Positions 24,541-31,533 of a DNA stretch of 45,965 nt are shown here, piece after piece. This stretch comes from Corallococcus sicarius (GTDB lineage: Bacteria; Myxococcota; Myxococcia; Myxococcales; Myxococcaceae), in the NCBI RefSeq assembly GCF_003611735.1, contig NZ_RAWG01000038.1, forward strand, positions 1 through 45,965, in the 5' to 3' direction. Below the pieces are notes generated by a model that ran no database searches, was not told the origin of the DNA, and was given only the letters and a program-made list of their open reading frames with translations. The position numbers and the translations under genes were made by a program. Numbering within the stretch: the first letter of the stretch is position 1; each line of letters opens with the position of its first letter.

Positions 24541-25542
24541 TTACTTCTTGCAGGGCGACAGGCTGCGCTTCGCGTGGATGAGGTCCTCTTCCGTGGGGCT
24601 TCCGTAGCGCACGGCCTTCGGCGGGGCCTTCAGCTTCTGGTAGTCGTACGCGTAGAACACACCCATCTGCCGGCTCAGGATGTAGCGCAGGCCGTTGAAG
24701 TCCCAGAGGCCTCCGAAGAGCACGCCTCCCGGCTTCAGCTCCTGCAGCGCGGTGCTCTCCGGCGCCCTCACGAACAACTTCGACAGGTCCTCCGTCGCCC
24801 AGTTGCACGGGTTGCTGCCGTTGCGGTGCAGATAGGACACCGTCAAATCAAACGCGCCCGCGCTGTCCTCGCCCGTGACGCCGAAGTACTCCCACAGCCG
24901 CGAGCACTCCGGCGCCGAGCAGTCCTGCGGCGGGATGTGCTCCGCGTAGTCCGGAGGAATGCCGTCCGTCTCCTTGCCCGTCTGCTGGCGGTTGGGCCGG
25001 CGCAGCCTGCACCCCGTGGGCTCTTCCTTCTGCCGCAGCACCAGCGGCGTCCCCGACAGGCGCCCCGGCGGCAGCAGCTCGCAGTCCGTCTGCAGCTCCG
25101 CCATCAGGTACGTCTGCCGGTCCTCGTCCGTGCCCATCCGCACCGCCCACCACGTGATGGGCGTCGCCTTGCACGCCTTCGCGTCCGCCTTGCCGAACAC
25201 CCAGAGCGGCACCTTCAAGTCGGGCGCCCCCAGCTTGCGCGCCATCTCCGCCGGCACCGGCTTCACGCCGGAACGGCTGCGCGCCCCCGCCTGGAAGAAC
25301 TTGTCCTTCCCGGGCGGGATGATGGCCTGGTGCACCAGCCAGCCCAGCCGCTCGATGCCCACCAGGCCCATGGGCGTCACCGGCAGGAACTCCGGCTTCA
25401 CCGGGCAGCCCCGGTCCGGATCCGGCATGTCCACCACCACCGCGTCGCCGTTGTCCTCATCCACCTGCGCCCGCGCGGCCTCGGGCCACGCCGTCAGCGC
25501 CAACACCAGCGCGAACCCCGCGCGCATCACTCCACCGGTCAT
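24541..25542 (-). CDS. Exported protein of unknown function (333 aa)
   Basis: The ATG at 25542 is chosen because GGAGG (25550..25554) sits seven bases upstream; other in-frame starts lack this. A Sec signal (GFALVLALTAWPEAARA) precedes a mature globular protein with cysteines in its middle and C-terminal parts (CELLPPG, CRLRRPNRQ, CSAPECSRLWEYFG, NPCNWA, final CKK), likely forming disulfides. It has an even alpha/beta texture and no motif I can tie to an enzyme. It follows the CpaC-like gene by 79 bases on the same strand and is followed by a strong terminator, so it is probably the last gene of a two-gene unit. The family is not recognised. Confidence 0.8.
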   Translation of the reverse strand: MTGGVMRAGFALVLALTAWPEAARAQVDEDNGDAVVVDMPDPDRGCPVKPEFLPVTPMGLVGIERLGWLVHQAIIPPGKDKFFQAGARSRSGVKPVPAEMARKLGAPDLKVPLWVFGKADAKACKATPITWWAVRMGTDEDRQTYLMAELQTDCELLPPGRLSGTPLVLRQKEEPTGCRLRRPNRQQTGKETDGIPPDYAEHIPPQDCSAPECSRLWEYFGVTGEDSAGAFDLTVSYLHRNGSNPCNWATEDLSKLFVRAPESTALQELKPGGVLFGGLWDFNGLRYILSRQMGVFYAYDYQKLKAPPKAVRYGSPTEEDLIHAKRSLSPCKK

Positions 25543-25621
25543 CGTCGGACCTCCAGCTGAAGTCATACCGCAAGCGGACCCCGCGCGGAGCACGTCCAAG
25601 GGCACGTCCGCGGGACAGGCC

Positions 25622-26446
25622 TCAGCGCTGCTTCTTGCCCGGCACCGCGGGCTTCGCCTTGCCCTTCACCGGCCGAGTCCCCGCATCCGGCGTCCCCGCG
25701 TCCGGCGCCGGCACGTCCGACACCGTCGCGTCCTGGGCGGCCCGGTCCTCGGGCGACATCTCCGGCTTCGCAGGCGCCTCCACCTCCGTGCGGTCCTCCA
25801 GCGGCACGCGCCCCACCGCGCGGCGGAACAGCTCCCAGAGCGCCTTGCGGTGCCCGGCCCGGTCCGTCTTGCCCGACAGCACCAGCCCCGCGCCGCTGTA
25901 GCGCACCGACAGCCCCGGCGGCATCCCCGCCGCGAAGTCCTCCAGCTGCGCCTGGAGCTGGGTGACGTCGAACGTCACGTCCAGCTCCCGCGCCTGGAAC
26001 GCCTGCGTGCGCAGCAGGTCGTGCAGCGACTTGCGACAGGCCGTCGTCCCCACCGTGACCGTCAGCGAACGCTCCACGCCCTGCGTCGCCTTCAGGCCCG
26101 GACACGCCTTCGTCGCCGCCGCGAGCAGGGGCTCCGTGTTCTGCAATTCGATGGGCCCCACCATGATGCGCCACACGGCGAAGCGCCCTTCCGCGTAGAG
26201 CAGCAGGTCCGTCACGCCGGCCCCCTGGGGCCCGGGCGTCAGCAGCAGCTCGCCGCTCCCCGGCAGCGCCTCCGCCGACACCACGGACGGATCCGCCACC
26301 TCCACCCAGTCCACGGCGGTCAGCTTGACGAAGCGCTCCTTGCCCGGCTCCAGCGTGAGCGCCTGGTCCACGGGCCAGCAGAGCGCCTCCGTGGGCGCCA
26401 GCAGGCCCAGCAGGCCGCCAATGACGTACATCCGACGTCCCCGCAT
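25622..26446 (-). CDS. Exported protein with pilus/secretin N-terminal domain
   Basis: The ATG at 26446 has GGGAGG four bases upstream. A signal segment (YVIGGLLGLLAPTEALC) precedes residues about 28-100 (LTLEPGKERFVKLTAVDWVEVADPSVVSAEAL, then LLLYAEGRFAVWRIMV). These match the small beta domain at the N-terminus of CpaC/RcpA-type secretins and related pilus proteins (T2SS-T3SS_pil_N). The middle holds a two-Cys helical domain (KACPGL, CRKSLHDLL). The end is a Pro/Ala/Lys-rich tail. No secretin pore domain follows, so it cannot form a channel by itself and may bind one or act independently. No other pilus genes are in the window. Confidence 0.75.
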   Translation of the reverse strand: MRGRRMYVIGGLLGLLAPTEALCWPVDQALTLEPGKERFVKLTAVDWVEVADPSVVSAEALPGSGELLLTPGPQGAGVTDLLLYAEGRFAVWRIMVGPIELQNTEPLLAAATKACPGLKATQGVERSLTVTVGTTACRKSLHDLLRTQAFQARELDVTFDVTQLQAQLEDFAAGMPPGLSVRYSGAGLVLSGKTDRAGHRKALWELFRRAVGRVPLEDRTEVEAPAKPEMSPEDRAAQDATVSDVPAPDAGTPDAGTRPVKGKAKPAVPGKKQR

Positions 26447-26501
26447 GATGCCTCCCGTCACGGTGGTATGGCCCTCTAGCACGGGATAAGAACGACGCCC
26501 T

Positions 26502-27917
26502 ATGCCTACCTGGACCCTCTGGGTCGCCTGCCTGGCCCTTGGCTTCATGAGGTCCCTGGTCGCCGCCGCGGAGTCCGCGCTCTACGGAACCTCGGACCTG
26601 CGCGCCCAGGAGCTCGCGGAGGAGAGCAAGACCACCGCCGCCCGCCGCGTGCTCCGTCACAAGACGCACCGTGAAGCCACCGCCACCGCCCTGCGCCTGG
26701 GCATGGTGCTCAGCGGCTTCCTCGCCGCCGCCATTGGCGCCTTCGTGCCCCCGCGCATGCTGGACTTCAGCCGCTACGGCGAGGCCGCGTGGGTGCCCGT
26801 CGCCACCGTGTGCGCGGGCGCCCTCTTCGTGGGCGTGCTCGCCACCCTGATGGAAGTCACGATGCGCGGGCTCGCCAACGGCAACCCGGAGCGCTGGGCC
26901 CTCAGGCTCGCGTTCCTCGTGTCCGTGCTGGTGCTGGTGCTCTACCCGCCCATGCGCATCATGCTGGGCCTGCTCAACCTGGGCGCCCGCACCTTCGGCC
27001 GCACCCTGCGCTTCGAGCCGCCGCCCCCGCCCCTGGAGGAGCTGGAGAAGCTGCTCGCCGCGCAGGCCGCCCGCAACGAGGTGGACAAGAGCGCCCCGCA
27101 GCTCATCCGCTCCATCTTCGAGCTGTCCGACAAGCGCTGCCGCGACGTGATGGTCAACCGCACGGACGTCATCTCCGTGGACGTCACCACGCCGCCGGAT
27201 GAAGTGCTGCGCATCCTCGCGGAGGAGAACCACTCGCGCATCCCGGTGTTCCACGACGACGTGGACCACATCGTCGGCGTGCTGCACGCGCGCGACCTCA
27301 TCCCGCTGCTCCAGCACCCGGAGCTCATCGTCCTGCAGGACGTCATCCGCCCCGCCCACTTCGTGCCGTGGATGAAGCCCGTGGGCGACCTGCTGCGGGA
27401 CATGCAGAAGCGGAAGATCCACATGGCCATGGTCGTCGACGAGTACGGCGGCTTCATGGGCGTCGTCACCCTGGAGGACATCCTCCGCGAAATCGTGGGC
27501 GACATCGGCGACGAGTTCGAGGTGGAGGAGAAGCTCGTCGAGAAGATGGCCGACGGCAGCTCGCTCGTGGACGCCGCCATGGAGGTGGATCAGTTCACGA
27601 AGGTCTTCGGCTTCCCCCTGCCGGAAGGCGACTTCGACACGCTGGGCGGCTACCTGTCCTCGCTCGCGGGCCACCTGCCCGACGTGGGCGAGCGCTTCAC
27701 CTACAACGGCTGGCAGTTCGTCGTGGCCACCAAGGAAGGGGCCCGCATCGACCGCGTGCGGATGATGCGCATCAAGAGCATCGTGCCCGGCCTCCCGGAC
27801 GGCACGCCCCGCGACGGCACCGCGCCGAAGGAGGACGCGCAGGGCACTCCGCGCCGCGCCGACTCCGAGTCACACGCGGACTCCGGCTCCGCCCCGTCCT
27901 CCGAAGCAAAGCGCTGA
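26502..27917 (+). CDS. CNNM/CorC-type transporter (HlyC/CorC family), 471 aa
   Basis: Three parts are visible. The N-terminal DUF21/CNNM membrane domain (residues about 1-165) has hydrophobic helices (TLWVACLALGFM, MVLSGFLAAAIGAF, ATVCAGALFVGVLATLM, LAFLVSVLVLVLYPPM). A tandem CBS pair (about 205-335) includes VMVNRTDVISVD and HSRIPVFHDDVDHIVG, then MAMVVDEYGGFMGVVTLEDILREIVGDI. A CorC_HlyC domain (about 350-430) includes DFDTLGGYL. The tail is charged and probably disordered. Family members move or regulate Mg2+ and other divalent cations at the inner membrane, with CBS domains binding adenine nucleotides. The ATG at 26502 diverges from the secretin-like gene by 55 bases. Confidence 0.93.
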   Translation: MPTWTLWVACLALGFMRSLVAAAESALYGTSDLRAQELAEESKTTAARRVLRHKTHREATATALRLGMVLSGFLAAAIGAFVPPRMLDFSRYGEAAWVPVATVCAGALFVGVLATLMEVTMRGLANGNPERWALRLAFLVSVLVLVLYPPMRIMLGLLNLGARTFGRTLRFEPPPPPLEELEKLLAAQAARNEVDKSAPQLIRSIFELSDKRCRDVMVNRTDVISVDVTTPPDEVLRILAEENHSRIPVFHDDVDHIVGVLHARDLIPLLQHPELIVLQDVIRPAHFVPWMKPVGDLLRDMQKRKIHMAMVVDEYGGFMGVVTLEDILREIVGDIGDEFEVEEKLVEKMADGSSLVDAAMEVDQFTKVFGFPLPEGDFDTLGGYLSSLAGHLPDVGERFTYNGWQFVVATKEGARIDRVRMMRIKSIVPGLPDGTPRDGTAPKEDAQGTPRRADSESHADSGSAPSSEAKR

Positions 27918-27941
27918 GGCGCTGAAGGACGCGAGGGCCCT

Positions 27942-28442
27942 TCACGGAGCCGGGGAGGACTCCGCCGCGCCCGGCATCCACGGGACCTCCAGCGAGCGGG
28001 CGTCCCGGAAGGGCGCCCGCCGCTCGGAACCGCCGAAGCGCAGCACCACGCCGCCCTCCACCCGCACCGCGTGCGACGTGGGCTCCGGCCGCGCCGCCGA
28101 GCGGGCCACCGCCAGCGGGAAGCGGATCTCCAGGGGGATTTCACGCTGTCCATCCAGCGGCTCGCCCAGCACCTGCTCGCCCGTGGCCAGCCGCCGCCCA
28201 TCCACCCGCAGGTCGAAGTCCACGCGGGTGACCGTGGCCGCGTCGGAGGACGGGTTGCGCACCTTGAGCGTCAGCGTGAGCGCCCCGGTGCCGTCGCGCG
28301 TGAAGGCCAGGTCCACCGCCTCCACCCGCACCGCCCCGTCGTAGGCGCGCGGCTGGAAGGGCACCACGCCCAGGCAGCCTGAACCGGCTCCGAGCAGGGC
28401 CCACCCCAGCGCGAGCCCCAGCACCGCCCGGCGCGAGCGCAT
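27942..28442 (-). CDS. Small LEA14/WHy-type lipoprotein (166 aa)
   Basis: The ATG shares a base with the kinase gene's stop (TGATG, 28440..28444). The signal peptide ends in GAGSGC (Cys23). The mature domain has the LEA type 2 pattern: FTRDGTGALTLTLKVRNPSSDAATVTRVDFDLRV and a later VRVEGGVVLRFGG. It is likely an outer-membrane-attached protein of the WHy group, like the longer protein at 12256..13098. Tight coupling to a cytoplasmic kinase is unusual for a lipoprotein and may only reflect shared expression. Its 3' end faces the CorC-type gene across 24 bases. Confidence 0.83.
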   Translation of the reverse strand: MRSRRAVLGLALGWALLGAGSGCLGVVPFQPRAYDGAVRVEAVDLAFTRDGTGALTLTLKVRNPSSDAATVTRVDFDLRVDGRRLATGEQVLGEPLDGQREIPLEIRFPLAVARSAARPEPTSHAVRVEGGVVLRFGGSERRAPFRDARSLEVPWMPGAAESSPAP

Positions 28443-29359
28443 CAGCCGCCCAGCAGAGGCTGCAGCGCCTCCACCGTGAGGGGCCAGCCCGCGCGGCGCG
28501 CCAGCACCTCCAGCGCCTTGATGAACTCCGCCGCGGACTGGAAGCGGCGGGCCCGGTCCGCGAACAGCGCCTTGCGCGCCACCTGCGCCGCGTAGTGCGG
28601 CAGGTCCGGCGACACCGTGGAGAGCAGCGGCACGCGCGCGTCGCGCACCTGGTGCATGAGCTGCGCTTCGTTCTCCCCGGTGAAGAGGCGACGGCCGCCC
28701 CACAGCTCCCAGAGCATCACGCCCACCGCGTACAGGTCCGTGCGCGCGTCCACCGCCTGCCCCAGCACCTGCTCCGGGCTCATGTACGGCAGCGTGCCGC
28801 GCAGCGCGCCGGAGTCGCCGCGCATCATCCCCTCCACCTCGGCCACGCCGAAGTCGGTGAGCTTCACGTCGCCCTGGATGCCCAGCAGCACGTTGGCGGG
28901 GTTCACGTCGCGGTGGACGATGGTGGCGCCGTTCTCCCCCACCTTGGCGCGGTGGATGTAGTCCAGCGCCTTGAGCACGCACCACGCGATGTAGCAGGCG
29001 GACTCGGGCGGCATCGCGGCGCCGGCCTTGATGAGCAGCTCCTGCATGTAGCCCAGCGTCCGGCCACTCACGAGCTCCTGCACCATCAGGTAGTCGGGGC
29101 CGGCGCGGAACAGCCGGAACGTCCGCACGATGTACGCGCTTCGCAGGCGCACCGTCAGCTTCGCCTCGTCGACGAAGGCCTTCACATACGCGGGGTCGTT
29201 GCGGAAGGACGGGTGCAGCCGCTTGATGACGACTTCCTCGGGCTCTCCCGGGGAGCGCTGCGTCGTCTCACGGGCACGCGCTTGATACACCTCGGCCATG
29301 CCACCGACCGCCAACCGGCCGACCACCTCATAGCCACCCAGGTCCGGAGCTTCCGCCAC
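28442..29359 (-). CDS. Soluble eukaryotic-type Ser/Thr protein kinase (305 aa)
   Basis: A nearly bare kinase domain starting at GTG 29359. Visible motifs: glycine loop GRLAVGGMAEVY, ATP-anchoring Lys46 in VVIKRL, catalytic loop HRDVNPANVLL (His149-Asp151, Asn156), metal-binding DFG (169-171) and SPEQ in place of APE. The catalytic-loop Lys is replaced by Asn153, a variation that occurs among myxobacterial kinases. There is no transmembrane or sensor domain, so it acts in the cytoplasm. It starts 36 bases after glgA on the same strand and is coupled to a lipoprotein gene, so it may be expressed with glycogen synthesis. Control of GlgA or of another glycolytic enzyme is only a guess. Confidence 0.92.
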   Translation of the reverse strand: MAEAPDLGGYEVVGRLAVGGMAEVYQARARETTQRSPGEPEEVVIKRLHPSFRNDPAYVKAFVDEAKLTVRLRSAYIVRTFRLFRAGPDYLMVQELVSGRTLGYMQELLIKAGAAMPPESACYIAWCVLKALDYIHRAKVGENGATIVHRDVNPANVLLGIQGDVKLTDFGVAEVEGMMRGDSGALRGTLPYMSPEQVLGQAVDARTDLYAVGVMLWELWGGRRLFTGENEAQLMHQVRDARVPLLSTVSPDLPHYAAQVARKALFADRARRFQSAAEFIKALEVLARRAGWPLTVEALQPLLGG

Positions 29360-29395
29360 GACTGCAAGACTATCGCGGTTCTGGGAGCCGCCCCA

Positions 29396-30829
29396 CTATT
29401 CCGTCAGCAGGGAGGCGAAGAGGGCCTCGTACTTCCGGGCGGACGCCGCCCAGGAGAAATCCTTCCCCATCCCCCGCCCCCGGAAGTCGTTCAGGCGCAC
29501 GGGATCCGCGTACAGGGACATGGCCCGGCGGATGGCGGCCAGGAGCGCGGTGCGGTGGAAGGACTCGAAGAGGATGCCGTTGCCGTCCAGCCCCCCCTCC
29601 ACCGTGTCCACCAGCCCGCCCGTGGCCCGGACGATGGGCACCGTGCCGTAGCGCAGTGAATACATCTGGTTCAGGCCGCAGGGCTCGTAGCGGCTGGGCA
29701 TCAGGAAGAAGTCCGACCCCGCCTCCACCAGGTGCGACAGCGCCGGGTCGAACCCGATGTGCACCCCCACCTGCTTCGGGTAGCGGGCCTGCAGCGCGCG
29801 CAGCCCCTCCTCCAGGCCGGGGTCGCCGTTGCCCACCGCGACGAAGCGCAGGTCCGCCTGGAGCGCGGAGGGCATCGTCTCCAGCAGCAGGTCCACGCCC
29901 TTCTGCCACGCCAGCCGGCTGACGATGCCGAACACCGGCGCGCCGTCGTCCGGGGGCAGCCCGAAGCGCTCCAGCAGGGCGCGCTTGCAGACCGCCTTGC
30001 CGCCGAGGTCGTCCGGGCCGTAGTGCTCCGGCAGGTAGGAGTCCGTGCGCGGGTTCCACTCGTGCGCGTCGATGCCGTTGAGGATGCCGGTGAGCGCGTG
30101 CGAGCGGCGGCGCAGCAGCCCGTCCAGCCCGTAGCCCTGCTCCGCGGTCTGGATTTCGCGCGCGTACGTGGGCGACACGGTGGTGAGCGCCTCGGAGAAG
30201 ACGAGCCCGGACTTGAGGAAGTTCACCTGGTCGTAGAACTCCACGCCCTCCGGGGTGAAGAGGTCCCAGGGCAGCCCCAGGTCGGCCATGGTCCCCTTGG
30301 GGAACTGCCCCTGGTACGCGAGGTTGTGGATGGTGAAGACGCACTTCGCGCGCCCGAGCGGCGTGCCCTGGAAGCCCCGGCGCAGCGCCACCGGCACCAG
30401 CCCCGTCTGCCAGTCATGCAGGTGGATGATGTCCGGGAAGAAGCGCAGCCGCTGCGCGGCCTGGAGCGCGCCCACGCACAGGTAGGCGTAGCGGCGGGGG
30501 TTGTCCGCGAACTCACCGCCCCCGTCGCCGTAGAGCCCCTTGCGGCCCCCGAAGAAGACCTCGTTCTCCAGGAACCAGACCTCCAGCCGTTCGGAGAGGC
30601 GCGCGGACAGGACGGGGCCGCCCGTCTCACCGAAGGGGAAGCGCAGCACCAGCGACTGTCCGGTGGGCTCCAGGTGTCCGGTGTTGCGCACATCCTGGTA
30701 GCGGGGCGTGACGATCTTCACGTCGTGCCCCAGCGCGGCGAGCGCCGTGGGCAGGGCCCCCGCGACGTCTCCCAGTCCCCCCGTCTTCGAGAAGGGGGTG
30801 ACCTCCGAGGCGATGAAGAGAATCTTCAT
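29396..30829 (-). CDS. glgA: Glycogen synthase (ADP-glucose type, GT5)
   Basis: The enzyme transfers glucose from ADP-glucose to the non-reducing end of alpha-1,4-glucan. It is recognised by the N-terminal [22 protein letters not shown] with the KTGGL nucleotide-sugar motif, HDWQTGLVP at about residue 138, and the C-terminal [18 protein letters not shown] followed by ATGGLVDTV. The length of 477 residues is typical. Divergent pdxH lies about 80 bases upstream. It appears to lead a unit of glgA, kinase and lipoprotein on the minus strand. Glycogen is a reserve that myxobacteria build up before sporulation, so this gene may be developmentally timed, although no promoter evidence is visible. Confidence 0.97.
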   Translation of the reverse strand: MKILFIASEVTPFSKTGGLGDVAGALPTALAALGHDVKIVTPRYQDVRNTGHLEPTGQSLVLRFPFGETGGPVLSARLSERLEVWFLENEVFFGGRKGLYGDGGGEFADNPRRYAYLCVGALQAAQRLRFFPDIIHLHDWQTGLVPVALRRGFQGTPLGRAKCVFTIHNLAYQGQFPKGTMADLGLPWDLFTPEGVEFYDQVNFLKSGLVFSEALTTVSPTYAREIQTAEQGYGLDGLLRRRSHALTGILNGIDAHEWNPRTDSYLPEHYGPDDLGGKAVCKRALLERFGLPPDDGAPVFGIVSRLAWQKGVDLLLETMPSALQADLRFVAVGNGDPGLEEGLRALQARYPKQVGVHIGFDPALSHLVEAGSDFFLMPSRYEPCGLNQMYSLRYGTVPIVRATGGLVDTVEGGLDGNGILFESFHRTALLAAIRRAMSLYADPVRLNDFRGRGMGKDFSWAASARKYEALFASLLTE

Positions 30830-30910
30830 GAACGCACCATTGCGAGTCCAGACCGGGAGTCAACCGCGAACGTGCGCGCCGGGGCGGGGTTTCCTATGGT
30901 GCGGCGCGTG

Positions 30911-31492
30911 ATGATCCCGCCCGACCCCATCCAGCGCTTCGCCGACGTCTTCGCCCAGGCAAAACAGGTCATCCCCGTGGACCCCAACGCCATGGTGGTG
31001 GCGACGGTGGACGACGCGGGCCGCCCGAGCTCCCGGGTGGTGCTGCTCAAGGACTTCGATGCGCGGGGCTTCGTCTTCTTCACCAACTTCCACAGCCGCA
31101 AGGGGCGCCAGCTCACCGCGCACCCCGTGGCCGCGCTGTGCTTCCACTGGGTGCCGCTGGAGCAGCAGGTGCGCATCGAAGGTCGGGTGGAGGTGGTGTC
31201 GGACGCGGAGGCGGACGCGTACTTCCAGAGCCGGCCGCGCGGCAGCCAGATTGGCGCGTGGGCCAGCCTCCAGAGCGAGGAGCTGCCGACGCGCGAGCTG
31301 CTGGACGCGCGCGTGGCGGAGGTGGAGGCGCGCTTCCAGGGTCGGCCGGTGGAGCGGCCTCCGCACTGGAGCGGCTTCCGCGTGGTGCCGGACCGCATCG
31401 AGTTCTGGCACGGCCGCCCCAGCCGCCTGCACGAGCGCAACCTGTACCTGCGCGAGGGCGACGGCTGGAAGACGCAGCTGCTGTTTCCCTGA
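30911..31492 (+). CDS. pdxH: Pyridoxamine/pyridoxine 5'-phosphate oxidase
   Basis: An FMN enzyme that makes pyridoxal 5'-phosphate. It is recognised by [19 protein letters not shown] followed by [30 protein letters not shown], and the C-terminal [19 protein letters not shown] followed by LHER. The start is uncertain: ATG 30911 gives 193 residues, while GTG 30908 or ATG 30896 would add one or five. In Myxococcus xanthus a gene of this family, fprA, is known next to csgA. Here the two are separated only by the CapA-like gene, which supports the csgA call. It diverges from glgA. Confidence 0.95.
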   Translation: MIPPDPIQRFADVFAQAKQVIPVDPNAMVVATVDDAGRPSSRVVLLKDFDARGFVFFTNFHSRKGRQLTAHPVAALCFHWVPLEQQVRIEGRVEVVSDAEADAYFQSRPRGSQIGAWASLQSEELPTRELLDARVAEVEARFQGRPVERPPHWSGFRVVPDRIEFWHGRPSRLHERNLYLREGDGWKTQLLFP

Positions 31493-31493
31493 A

Positions 31494-31521
31494 GGCTCCG
31501 GGCTCCGAACTCCGAACTCCG
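31494..31521. repeat. Four heptamers (GGCTCCG x2, AACTCCG x2)
   Basis: Directly after the pdxH stop, a seven-base unit is repeated four times with the first two bases varying (GG or AA, then CTCCG). GGCTC at 31501 also pairs with GAGCC at 31521..31525. It lies between two convergent genes. It may be slippage-derived or a weak bidirectional termination structure. Confidence 0.7.
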
Positions 31522-31533
31522 AGCCTTGGGGCC

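Noticed and set aside
27918..27941. Short inverted repeat GAAGG/CCTTC between convergent genes as terminator
   Set aside because: The stem is short, the loop is long and no T-run follows on either strand.
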